Below, piece by piece: positions 1 to 6,379 of a stretch of DNA of 8,018 nt. This DNA is from Methanoculleus sp. (GTDB taxonomy: Archaea; Halobacteriota; Methanomicrobia; Methanomicrobiales; Methanoculleaceae). The DNA lies in assembly GCA_023230425.1 (NCBI GenBank), contig JALNXI010000087.1:1-8018 (forward strand). Direction: 5' to 3'. The notes below the pieces were generated by a model. That model was not told where the DNA came from and did not search any database. It saw only the letters and a program-made list of their open reading frames with translations. The translations under genes and the position numbers were made by a program. The stretch's first letter is position 1. Each line of letters opens with the position of its first letter.

Positions 1-44
1 AGCCCAAGGGGGAGCAGAAGCACGCTGATGCCGGTGAACAGCAT
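1..44 (-). CDS. possible N-terminus of a membrane protein (partial, tentative)
   Basis: Read on the minus strand, an ATG at 44 opens a frame that runs off the left edge and encodes a strongly hydrophobic start (MLFTGISVLLLPLG), as expected for a first transmembrane segment. Only 14 codons are visible. There is no clear ribosome binding site, and the frame lies just past the thermosome terminator. The bases upstream are pyrimidine-rich on this strand, which alone can give hydrophobic codons. No family can be assigned, and this may not be a gene. Confidence 0.25.
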   Translation of the reverse strand, partial: MLFTGISVLLLPLG

Positions 45-81
45 CGAGGGCGAGAAGAGTTGCGGCGACGGCGCGCACAGG

Positions 82-123
82 ACGGGAAAGAAAGAGAATG
101 CCGGGGCCGGGCAACGGCCCCGG
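82..123 (-). terminator. hairpin plus pyrimidine tract ending the thermosome transcript
   Basis: A perfect 8-bp inverted repeat, CCGGGGCC (101-108) and GGCCCCGG (116-123), encloses a 7-base loop. On the minus strand it is followed by a T/C-rich tract (82-99, about half T). It starts about 30 bases past the thermosome stop codon, which fits a transcription terminator. That archaea terminate mainly on U-rich tracts is known; use of this site is inferred. Confidence 0.6.
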
Positions 124-152
124 GTCGTATCGTGCGGGATGGTACGGTGATC

Positions 153-1814
153 TTACATCGGGGGCATGCCCATGCCGCCCATGCCACCCATGCCGCCCAT
201 CTCGTCCATGCCGGGTCCACCCGCAGGTGCAGCGGATTTAGATGCGGCGATGACGTCGTCGATCCGGAGGATCATGACAGCGGCCTCGGCGGCACTGGAG
301 ACCGCCTGGGTCTTCACCCGCAGGGGCTCAATGACGCCGGCCTTGAGCATATCCCCGGAGACAGCGTTGAAGACGTCAAGTCCCATGTATTTCCCGTTTG
401 CGCCACCCTTCTCGTGGGCTGCACGGAGGGCGACGAGCATGTCGATCGGGTCGAGGCCTGCGTTCTCGGCAAGCGTCCTCGGGATGATCTCAAGAGCGGT
501 TGCGAACGCCTCGATGGCAAGCTGGGCGCGTCCGCCGATGGTTGCAGCGTATTCACGGAGCCGGAGCGAGAGCTCGATCTCGGGCGCACCGCCGCCGGCG
601 ACGAACTTCCTGTCCTCGACGGCAACGCTGACGACCCTGAGAGCGTCCTCGATGGCGCGGTCGAGTTCGGCGACGACATGCTCGGTGCCGCCGCGGATGA
701 TGATCGAGACCGCCTTCGGGTTATCGCACTCGGTGACGAAGATCATCTCTTCACCAGAGACCTTCTTCTCCTCGACGTTGCCTGCCTTGCCGAGTTCCTC
801 GGGGGCAATGGCGTCGATGGAGCTGACGACGGATCCACCGGTGGCACGAGCGAGTTTCTCCATGTCGCTCTTCTTGACACGCCGCACAGCAAAGATGCCT
901 GCCTTTGCGAGGTAGTGCTGGGCGATGTCGTCGATGCCCTTCTGGCAGAAGAGAACGTTTGCGCCGCTTGCGATGATCTTGTCGACGATGCCCTTGATCA
1001 TCCGCTCCTCTTCGTCGAGGAACATCTGGAGCTGGTCGGGGCTTGTTATGCTGATCTCGGCGTCGACCTCGGTCTTCTTGAACTCGACGGCGGCGTTCAG
1101 GAGCAGGATCTTCGCGTCCTTGACGACGCGGGGCATGGCGGGGTGCACACGCTCCTTGTCGATGATCATGCCTTCGACGATCTCGGAGTCCTCGATGGAT
1201 CCGCCGACCTTCTTCTCGACCTTCACGAACTCGGTGTCGACGGTGCCGTCGGCATCAGCGACCATCGTGATCGCCTTAACGACGAGCTCGGTGAGCTTCT
1301 CCTTTGCGGCCTCGGCGCCCTTGCCGGTCATGGCGGTATCGGCGAGTTTCTTGAGCATCACCATGTCGTCGGGCCTGATGTCGACAGCGATCTCGTCGAG
1401 GATGAGCTGCGCCTTATCGGCGGCCATGCGGTAGCCGTGGGCGATAACCGTGGGGTGCACATCCTGGTCGAGGAGATCCTCGGCCCGCTTCAGGAGCTCG
1501 CCTGCGATGACCACTGCCGTCGTGGTGCCGTCGCCGACCTCATCATCCTGGGTCTTTGCGATCTCGACCATCATCTTCGCGGCCGGGTGCTCGATATCCA
1601 TCTCTTTTAAGATGGTCACACCGTCGTTTGTGATGACGACGTCGCCGATGGTGTCGACGAGCATCTTGTCCATGCCCTTAGGGCCGAGCGTTGTCCGTAC
1701 AGCGCTTGCGACGGCCTTTGCGGCAGCGATATTGCCTGACTGTGCGTCACGACCACGGGTACGCTGGCTACCCTCTTTCAGAATAAGGATTGGTTGTCCT
1801 CCAAGACTTGACAT
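153..1814 (-). CDS. thsA: thermosome subunit (group II chaperonin)
   Basis: ATP-dependent cytosolic chaperonin; subunits form a two-ring cage with a built-in lid that refolds proteins. The 553-residue product has the usual family length. Visible motifs are TLGPKGMDKML (42-52) and NDGVTIL (63-69) in the ATP site, GDGTTTAVV (94-102) with the nucleotide-binding Asp, GGGAPE (407-412), and the Gly-Met-rich C-terminal tail (about 538-553) typical of group II chaperonins. I chose the ATG at 1814 because GGTGAT lies 4 bases upstream and MSSLGGQP is a typical thermosome start. A GTG at 1823 is in frame but overlaps that ribosome binding site. The gene follows the HTH regulator on the same strand by 57 bases and has its own TATA box, so it is probably expressed mainly on its own. 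Which paralogue this is cannot be told from one gene. Confidence 0.97.
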   Translation of the reverse strand: MSSLGGQPILILKEGSQRTRGRDAQSGNIAAAKAVASAVRTTLGPKGMDKMLVDTIGDVVITNDGVTILKEMDIEHPAAKMMVEIAKTQDDEVGDGTTTAVVIAGELLKRAEDLLDQDVHPTVIAHGYRMAADKAQLILDEIAVDIRPDDMVMLKKLADTAMTGKGAEAAKEKLTELVVKAITMVADADGTVDTEFVKVEKKVGGSIEDSEIVEGMIIDKERVHPAMPRVVKDAKILLLNAAVEFKKTEVDAEISITSPDQLQMFLDEEERMIKGIVDKIIASGANVLFCQKGIDDIAQHYLAKAGIFAVRRVKKSDMEKLARATGGSVVSSIDAIAPEELGKAGNVEEKKVSGEEMIFVTECDNPKAVSIIIRGGTEHVVAELDRAIEDALRVVSVAVEDRKFVAGGGAPEIELSLRLREYAATIGGRAQLAIEAFATALEIIPRTLAENAGLDPIDMLVALRAAHEKGGANGKYMGLDVFNAVSGDMLKAGVIEPLRVKTQAVSSAAEAAVMILRIDDVIAASKSAAPAGGPGMDEMGGMGGMGGMGMPPM

Positions 1815-1818
1815 AGGT

Positions 1819-1824
1819 ATCACC
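1819..1824 (-). promoter_or_regulatory. ribosome binding site deciding the thermosome start
   Basis: On the minus strand GGTGAT, complementary to the archaeal 16S rRNA 3' end, sits 4 bases before the ATG at 1814. It overlaps the alternative GTG codon at 1823, so that codon is unlikely to be the start. Confidence 0.6.
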
Positions 1825-1857
1825 GTTGTTAAGCGATAGAAAGGTAGGTTTGTAGTT

Positions 1858-1868
1858 CTATATATAAT
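1858..1868 (-). promoter_or_regulatory. TATA box of the thermosome gene
   Basis: On the minus strand the sequence reads ATTATATATAG, a strong archaeal TATA element. It sits between the regulator stop codon and the thermosome start. Initiation about 25 bases downstream would fall near 1835-1838 and leave a leader of roughly 20 bases containing the GGTGAT ribosome binding site. The element is seen; the start site is inferred. Confidence 0.7.
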
Positions 1869-1871
1869 TAT

Positions 1872-2786
1872 TCACTCAGTCATCATATCTATGAGTTCTG
1901 AGCCGTCTTCAAGGGTGTGGAGATGCTCTTCGCCGATAAGGAGGGTTTTGCCGATTTTTTTCTGCTTTTTATAATCCGTGACGACGCACACAGCAAACGT
2001 CTTCGTGATCTGGGATATGTTGCCGATGAGGGAAGCGCGCTTTACGATCTTCTGGGAGGTGCCGTATGCCGTCAGGATTGTATGCCGGTCAAAGAGCGCC
2101 AGCGCCTGGAACGGGGCCTGCCGCATCGCGTGGATCTCCATCCCCATCCGTTCAAGATTGATGAGAACGTCACCGGTCGCGGATTCCGGAGATGCAGGGG
2201 GTTCGGGAGAGCGGTAGCCGATGAGCTCAATCGTCTCGACGAGCGGGGCATTGAAGAGTTCCTCGAGCCTGATAGCGACATCGAGCGTGGTGCCCATGCC
2301 ACTCTCGTACTTGCTAATGGTCCGGCGGGAGACCCCGAGGTGCGATGCGAGATCCCCAAGTGACATCCGGGAGCGCTCCCGCACCTCCCGGAGGAGGTCG
2401 CCTTTGATCTTCACGTAGAGGCCGCCGGGGGATGCATAGACCATTGGCGAGAGCCCTTCCGCAAAGTAGTCGTAGAGTGTCTCGGGGTTGAGAGCAAAGA
2501 GCCCGTAGCGGATGTAGACAACTCCGCGCTCAAGTTCGGCATCGCGGGCTCGCTCTCCGACGATGAGAGGGGTGGCCTGGAGGTACCGGGCGATCAGGTT
2601 GAGGTCCCAGGCTATATCGGCGCTCACGCTATCGATGTGAGAGACGACTTTGATGATGACGAGGGTGTCGCCTTTCTTCGCAATGAGGTCGAAGCTCCGC
2701 GGACGGATGTTGCACCGCTCCGAGACGTCGAAGTCCGCGAGGAGCATAATGCTGATGACCATCTGAGGAAGGCGATCCTGCGACAT
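1872..2786 (-). CDS. archaeal HTH-type transcriptional regulator (COG1395-like)
   Basis: Probable DNA-binding regulator of 304 residues with a three-part layout. Residues 1-120 form an alpha/beta domain whose FDLIA...LVIIK stretch (32-46) resembles a PD-(D/E)XK nuclease core, but an Ile stands where the catalytic acid would be, so it is likely inactive. Residues 128-186 are a clear Xre-type helix-turn-helix (LGDLASHLGVSRRTISKYE). Residues 205-304 are a second alpha/beta domain. This matches the conserved archaeal regulator family COG1395 as I remember it; targets are unknown to me. The ATG at 2786 is chosen because it lies just after a TATA box and the family starts there. The frame stays open far upstream, but only antisense to tiaS. 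The gene is divergent from tiaS and upstream of the thermosome gene, so either could be a target; this is inference. Confidence 0.88.
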   Translation of the reverse strand: MSQDRLPQMVISIMLLADFDVSERCNIRPRSFDLIAKKGDTLVIIKVVSHIDSVSADIAWDLNLIARYLQATPLIVGERARDAELERGVVYIRYGLFALNPETLYDYFAEGLSPMVYASPGGLYVKIKGDLLREVRERSRMSLGDLASHLGVSRRTISKYESGMGTTLDVAIRLEELFNAPLVETIELIGYRSPEPPASPESATGDVLINLERMGMEIHAMRQAPFQALALFDRHTILTAYGTSQKIVKRASLIGNISQITKTFAVCVVTDYKKQKKIGKTLLIGEEHLHTLEDGSELIDMMTE

Positions 2787-2837
2787 AACCCGTAAGAATC
2801 GATATAGCCGGAGAACGATATAAACTATAGGGTTATG
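2784..2837. promoter_or_regulatory. symmetric divergent promoter region between the regulator and tiaS
   Basis: The 48 bases between the two divergent starts hold a TATA-like element for each side: TTTATATC on the minus strand (2817-2824) and GATATAGC on the plus strand (2801-2808). Standard spacing puts both initiation sites within about 10 bases of the start codons, so both mRNAs would be nearly leaderless. An 8-bp perfect inverted repeat, CATAACCC (2784-2791) and GGGTTATG (2830-2837), includes both start codons. CGATATA occurs twice as a direct repeat (2800-2806, 2816-2822). The two promoters physically overlap and should compete. Confidence 0.6.
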
Positions 2838-4076
2838 CGGATCGGGATCGATGATACGGATTCCCCTGCCGGGATGTGCACCACCTATATCGGGGCGGTT
2901 CTGGTGCGGCGGCTGGAGCAAGCAGGAATCCGTGTCGTTGAAGCCCGACTGGTCAGGCTGAACCCGAACGTCATTCACAAGACCCGGGGGAACGCGGCGG
3001 TCTGCATTGAGGCCGAGGGTGATGGGGAGACGGCGTTCGCACTTGCCTGCGCGTGCGTGGAAGAACTCGCGGAGTTCGACGCCGCCGGGACGAACCCGGG
3101 TGTGGTGGTCGCCGGGGTCCGGCCGCCGCCGGACTTTTACTACGCGGCGCTCCGGGACTTCTGCAATGTGAGTGAGGCCATCGATCTGCTCGAGTCGGTC
3201 GGGGCCCGCTACCGCGGCTACAAGAACCGGCGCGGCCTTATCGGCGCAACCGCGGCGGTTGCAAGCGAGTTCCCCGACCGGACGTATGAACTGCTTGCCT
3301 ACCGGAAGCGGGAGATGTGGAGCACCCCCCGGCAGGTGGACCGCGGGAGCCTCTTCTGCGCCGAGGAGATGACCTCCCCCCACACCTGGGACACGGTGGA
3401 CCGGGAGAACGACGTGGTGGTCTGTGTGCCCCACACACCCGACCCGGTCCTCTTCGGCATCCGGGGGGAGAGCCCGGCGTGGGTCCGGGAAGCCCGGTCC
3501 TACGTCCACTCGGAGGAACCGGCCTGTGAGCAGGTTTACACCACCAACCAGGGGACGGACGCCCACCTGCTGCCGGGGAAGGTCGGAGCGCTCCGGGAAG
3601 GGCGGTCGTACCTGGTGCGGGGCACGGTTGCCGGGTCGCCGGTCACCGGGCCCGGCGGCCATGTCTCGTTCCTCCTCGCAGACGAAGGCGTTGAGGTCCG
3701 CTGTATGGCCTACGAGCCGACCAAGGGGTTCCGTGACGCCGTGAGGGGCCTCGTCCCGGGAGATGTGGTGGCCGTAACCGGGAGTTACAAAGGGGAGAGT
3801 CTCAACCTCGAGAAACTCGGGATATGCCGCCTCGCCGATGCTGTTCGCATCCGCCCACCGGTCTGCCCTGCCTGCAAGAAGAGGATGACGAGTGCCGGGG
3901 CAGGAAAGGGCTACAAGTGCAGGGCCTGTGGGGGCCGCAGCCGGGAGCCGGAGGTTGAGGTGCTGGAGCGCCGGATCCGGCCCGGATGGTACGAGGTCCC
4001 CCCCACCGCCCGCCGGCACCTCTCCCGGCCGCTGGTGCGCGGCGTCCCTGCATGGGAGCAGGCGTTCTCTGGATGA
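2835..4076 (+). CDS. tiaS: tRNA(Ile2) 2-agmatinylcytidine synthetase
   Basis: Uses ATP and agmatine to convert wobble cytidine 34 of tRNA-Ile2(CAU) into agmatidine, so that the tRNA reads AUA codons as isoleucine; essential in archaea. The 413-residue length fits the family. The start IGIDDTDSPAGMCT (3-16) is the conserved nucleotide-binding N-terminus. Residues 36-56 carry the LNPNVIHKTRGNAA block. NQGTDAH (238-244) is the conserved core segment. An OB-fold follows at about 257-335, then a zinc ribbon with C344, C347, C362 and C365. The ATG at 2835 lies about 31 bases after a TATA-like element with no room for a ribosome binding site, suggesting a leaderless mRNA. It is divergent from the HTH regulator. 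Nothing looks truncated. Confidence 0.95.
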   Translation: MRIGIDDTDSPAGMCTTYIGAVLVRRLEQAGIRVVEARLVRLNPNVIHKTRGNAAVCIEAEGDGETAFALACACVEELAEFDAAGTNPGVVVAGVRPPPDFYYAALRDFCNVSEAIDLLESVGARYRGYKNRRGLIGATAAVASEFPDRTYELLAYRKREMWSTPRQVDRGSLFCAEEMTSPHTWDTVDRENDVVVCVPHTPDPVLFGIRGESPAWVREARSYVHSEEPACEQVYTTNQGTDAHLLPGKVGALREGRSYLVRGTVAGSPVTGPGGHVSFLLADEGVEVRCMAYEPTKGFRDAVRGLVPGDVVAVTGSYKGESLNLEKLGICRLADAVRIRPPVCPACKKRMTSAGAGKGYKCRACGGRSREPEVEVLERRIRPGWYEVPPTARRHLSRPLVRGVPAWEQAFSG

Positions 4077-4235
4077 AACGCGGGAGTTGATCCTGGGGCA
4101 CGGCCTCCTGCGGGTTTTTCTTCAATCAGGGAAAGATTCTGCCCATTTTCCCCAAAGTCCGCCACGCCCGCGTGCTTGATACCTGAACCGGGGGCTCTCC
4201 CCACAGGGTAAACTAAACGGACTTTACAAAAAAAG
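4077..4235. other. gene-free spacer after tiaS
   Basis: No protein gene is convincing here. A T-run in a pyrimidine-rich stretch (4115-4122), about 40 bases after the tiaS stop codon, is the best candidate for its termination site, though no good hairpin precedes it. A small GGGG/CCCC hairpin lies at 4191-4202. The right end is an A-rich stretch (A7 at 4228-4234) leading into a strong TATA box. Confidence 0.4.
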
Positions 4236-4243
4236 ATTTATAA
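4228..4243 (+). promoter_or_regulatory. BRE/TATA promoter of the putative non-coding RNA
   Basis: ATTTATAA (4236-4243) preceded by a purine-rich stretch (AAAAAAAG, 4228-4235) is a textbook archaeal BRE/TATA pair and the strongest plus-strand promoter in the window. Standard spacing places initiation near G4267. It is about 460 bases from the next protein gene, which is too far for an ordinary archaeal mRNA leader. Confidence 0.65.
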
Positions 4244-4266
4244 CGTTTGGGCATTAACTAATCCTT

Positions 4267-4590
4267 GGTGATCCCGTGCCGACTATCAGCGGCGAAGGCG
4301 CACATGTTCTGACCTGTCCGCCCGTGACGGTGCCAACCCCGGCGAGCAGGGTTCAGCAGCAGGCTGTACAGATCCGCGGTCAAGTATGCACGGAGCGGAG
4401 ACGAAGATAATCCTCTGGATACCCTTCTGTCTCCCGGCCCGAAAGTCCGCTCTTCAGAGATGGTCCGGCACACATCCGGACCCCCGACACGGCGGGGCGA
4501 GCGGGATCATCCCGTGTCGGATAACCAGTCATCCCCTGTCTGGCAGCGGGGACCCGACCCACGGGTTCCCGCAACAATTCAACATTTTTT
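4267..4590 (+). ncRNA. putative structured non-coding RNA of about 325 nt
   Basis: No protein gene fits here, but the strand has a strong TATA box 25 bases upstream, successive stable hairpins and a terminator-like end. Hairpins seen: 4335-4353 (AACCC/GGGTT, 9-base loop); 4397-4434 (GGAGAC/GTCTCC, then GAAG/CTTC and ATCC/GGAT); 4462-4482 (GGTCCGG/CCGGACC); 4484-4520 (CCGACACGG/CCGTGTCGG); and 4546-4572 (11 bp with one G-U), followed by T6 at 4585-4590. The predicted 5' end, GGTGATCCCG, can pair with 4502-4511 in the loop of the fourth hairpin. The size suggests SRP RNA or RNase P RNA, but I do not see their signature motifs. It could instead be a long regulatory leader of the downstream deoxyhypusine synthase gene. 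Ends and function are inferred. Confidence 0.5.
4546..4590 (+). terminator. terminator hairpin and T-run ending the putative RNA
   Basis: GCGGGGACCCG (4546-4556) and CGGGTTCCCGC (4562-4572) form an 11-bp stem with one G-U pair and a 5-base loop. An A-rich spacer and six T residues (4585-4590) follow. This is the best terminator-like structure on the plus strand of the window and lies about 110 bases before the deoxyhypusine synthase start. Confidence 0.55.
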
Positions 4591-4610
4591 AGGCGGCGGG
4601 CCTTCCCCAC

Positions 4611-4688
4611 CGTGAGCGCTCCGGGACAACCTCACGAAAAGACAAGGTGTTATTGTGCATGAATGCCAATGTCTCTTAAGAGCTGGTG
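4611..4688 (+). promoter_or_regulatory. upstream region and ribosome binding site of deoxyhypusine synthase
   Basis: Three elements lie before the gene. A hairpin CGTGAG/CTCACG spans 4611-4636. A 10-bp perfect palindrome, CTCTTAAGAG, lies at 4673-4682. GGTG (4685-4688) sits 10 bases before the ATG at 4699 and supports that start. Only weak TATA-like sequence (near 4648-4654) is seen, so expression may partly depend on read-through from the strong upstream promoter. Confidence 0.35.
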
Positions 4689-4698
4689 TATCACTATC

Positions 4699-5634
4699 AT
4701 GACCTTCAAGTATGGGGATGCGGTACAACAGGCGCGAGTGCGCCCAGGAATGACAGTCGGCGAACTCGTCGATGAACTCGGAAAAGCAGGAGCCTACAAC
4801 GGGGGGTCCCTGTGGCAGGCGGTCAACATCTACGAACGGATGCTCCGCGACGAGAAGGCGCTGAAGTTCTTCGGCCTCTCGGGCGCCATGGTCCCCGGCG
4901 GCATGGGGGGCATCGTCAGCGACCTCATCAGGCGGGGGCACATCGATGTGCTCGTCTCGACGGGAGCGAACCTTACCCACGACACCATCGAGGCGATCGG
5001 TTGTCACCACTACCACGGGACCGCTCAGGTCTCGGACGCCGAACTCTGCGAAGAGGGGATCAACCGGATCTATGACATCTTCCTCCCGAACGAGGCATTC
5101 ATCAGGTTCGAAGAGTTCATGCAGGATGTCTACTCGTCCCTCCCGGAGGGTTCGACGGTCTCGATCTCCGACCTTCTCAACCGGATAGGGAGCAGGCTTG
5201 ACTCCGGGATCCTCGCCGAGGCGGCAAAGGCCGGGGTGCCGGTCTACTGCCCCGCCATCCAGGACTCCATGATCGGGCTGCAGTACTGGCTGTTTTCCCA
5301 GACGCACAAGATCGTGGTCAGTGCCTTTGGAGACATGCCCGGACTCCTCGACCGGTGCTTTGAGGCCGAACGGGCCGGGACCATCCTCGTCGGCGGCGGT
5401 GTCCCGAAGAACTACATCCTGCAGAGCAAACTGATGACCGAGAGCGGATTTGACTACGCTGTCCAGCTCACCGGCGACCGACCGGACCTCGGCGGCCTCT
5501 CGGGCGCGACGCTCGATGAAGCCCGCTCGTGGGGCAAGCTCACCGGGGAGGCCACCGCCGCGACGGTCTACGGCGACGCGACCATCAACCTGCCGCTCCT
5601 CGTGGCCGCAACACTCGAGAGGCTGGAAAGATGA
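4699..5634 (+). CDS. dys: deoxyhypusine synthase
   Basis: NAD-dependent transfer of an aminobutyl group from spermidine to one lysine of translation factor aIF5A, the first step of hypusine formation. The 311-residue product has family length. STGANLTHD (87-95) and CPAIQDSMIG (184-193) are conserved NAD/spermidine-site segments. GGGVPKN (232-238) carries the catalytic lysine K237 that forms the enzyme-substrate imine. VYGDATINLP (290-299) is the conserved C-terminal block. I chose the ATG at 4699 because a GGTG ribosome binding site precedes it and homologues start near MTFKYGDA. In-frame ATGs at 4663 and 4669 would add residues of no family character. The stop codon overlaps the pyrF start (ATGA), so the two are translationally coupled. 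Confidence 0.94.
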   Translation: MTFKYGDAVQQARVRPGMTVGELVDELGKAGAYNGGSLWQAVNIYERMLRDEKALKFFGLSGAMVPGGMGGIVSDLIRRGHIDVLVSTGANLTHDTIEAIGCHHYHGTAQVSDAELCEEGINRIYDIFLPNEAFIRFEEFMQDVYSSLPEGSTVSISDLLNRIGSRLDSGILAEAAKAGVPVYCPAIQDSMIGLQYWLFSQTHKIVVSAFGDMPGLLDRCFEAERAGTILVGGGVPKNYILQSKLMTESGFDYAVQLTGDRPDLGGLSGATLDEARSWGKLTGEATAATVYGDATINLPLLVAATLERLER

Positions 5635-6266
5635 CCGAGCTCATCCTCTCGCTCGACGTGCTCGACCGGAAGCGGGCGTGTGCAATCGCGGAGTCCTGTG
5701 CGCCCTTCATCGACGCGGTCAAGATCGGCTACCCCCTCGTCCTCTCGGCCGGCCTCTCTATCGTCGAGGACCTCTCCGGCCTCGGCCTCCCGCTCATCGC
5801 TGACTTCAAGGTCGCGGATATACCGAACACCAACCGCCTCATCTGCGAAGCGGTCTTCTCAGCCGGGTTTGACGCCGTCATCGCCCACGGGTTCGTGGGG
5901 GCCGATGCGACACGGGCCTGCGTCGAGGTGGCGCACAACCACGGCGGGGCCGCCTACATCGTCGCGGAGATGAGCCATCCCGGGGCGACCGAGTTCTTCC
6001 ACGGGGGCGTGGCCGAGCGCCTCGCGACGCTCGCAGTCTCCTGCCGGGCCGACGGCATCATCGCCCCCGCCACCCGCCCGGACCGGATCAGCCGGCTCCG
6101 CGAGATCGTCGGGACGAAGGCGATCTACTCCCCGGGCGTGGGGGCCCAGGGCGGCGACCTCGATACGGTTGCCCGGCTGGTCGACGGGGTCATCGTCGGG
6201 AGGAGCATCTACGAGGCAGAGGACCCAGGCGCCGAAGCCGAGCGGTTCTCCCGCATCCGCCGGTGA
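5631..6266 (+). CDS. pyrF: orotidine 5'-phosphate decarboxylase
   Basis: Converts OMP to UMP, the last step of de novo pyrimidine synthesis, in the cytosol. The 211-residue barrel matches the short archaeal form. Active-site residues are in place: D9 in LSLDV, K31 in VKIGYPL, and the D58-x-K60-x-x-D63 triad in ADFKVADIPNT. SPGVGAQGGD (167-176) and VGRSIY (189-194) are the phosphate-gripping segments. The ATG at 5631 overlaps the deoxyhypusine synthase stop by four bases; the frame is open further upstream but only with residues unlike the family. No promoter is seen in front, so it depends on the upstream gene's transcript. Coupling pyrimidine synthesis to hypusination has no obvious metabolic logic. 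Confidence 0.96.
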   Translation: MTELILSLDVLDRKRACAIAESCAPFIDAVKIGYPLVLSAGLSIVEDLSGLGLPLIADFKVADIPNTNRLICEAVFSAGFDAVIAHGFVGADATRACVEVAHNHGGAAYIVAEMSHPGATEFFHGGVAERLATLAVSCRADGIIAPATRPDRISRLREIVGTKAIYSPGVGAQGGDLDTVARLVDGVIVGRSIYEAEDPGAEAERFSRIRR

Positions 6267-6316
6267 TGAGTTCTCCGTTCCGATCCCACGGGATATGACG
6301 AGCCCTATGAGTGTTC

Positions 6317-6346
6317 TGAGGCGGATGCGGCCCATCCCGCATCTCA
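6317..6346. repeat. inverted repeat just upstream of a TATA box
   Basis: GATGCGG (6324-6330) and CCGCATC (6337-6343) form a perfect 7-bp stem with a 6-base loop, extendable by TGA/TCA (6317-6319, 6344-6346) across a bulge. It follows pyrF by about 57 bases and ends four bases before the TATA box of the next gene. It could end the pyrF transcript, although no T-run follows, or be an operator for the downstream promoter. Confidence 0.4.
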
Positions 6347-6350
6347 AGAA

Positions 6351-6360
6351 TTATATAATC
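6351..6360 (+). promoter_or_regulatory. TATA box of the glycyl-radical protein/cbiZ operon
   Basis: TTATATAATC is a strong archaeal TATA element centred about 25 bases before the ATG at 6380. Initiation is therefore predicted at or within a few bases of the start codon, making a leaderless mRNA. No ribosome binding site is visible between the two. Confidence 0.7.
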
Positions 6361-6379
6361 TCCTGCAGACACTGATACT

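Noticed and set aside
60..1610. Long plus-strand open frame (516 codons) opposite the thermosome gene
   Set aside because: It is a shadow: the opposite strand is an unmistakable thermosome with all motifs, and the antisense product is low-complexity and His/Asp/Leu-rich, as expected from the mirror of GC-rich codons.
2787..4019. Minus-strand extension of the HTH regulator upstream to 4019
   Set aside because: The extra residues are antisense to tiaS and Pro/Gly/Arg-rich without family character; the TATA box and ATG at 2786 fit the conserved start.
4267..4590. SRP RNA or RNase P RNA
   Set aside because: The size and promoter fit, but I could not find the SRP helix 8 GGAAG/GCAGC signature. 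The only GAAAGTCC (4441-4448) is too far from the 5' end and lacks the other RNase P conserved regions. A covariance search could overturn this.
4258..4610. Short open frames on both strands in the 4077-4698 gap
   Set aside because: Frames of 68-76 codons have no ribosome binding site, no family likeness, and run straight through the hairpin arms; RNA structure explains the sequence better.
4663..4698. Upstream ATGs (4663, 4669) as the deoxyhypusine synthase start
   Set aside because: They would precede the GGTG ribosome binding site and the palindrome, and the added residues are not conserved-looking.
4579..5307. Minus-strand 242-codon frame opposite deoxyhypusine synthase
   Set aside because: Shadow of a clearly identified gene; no start signals and no recognisable domain.
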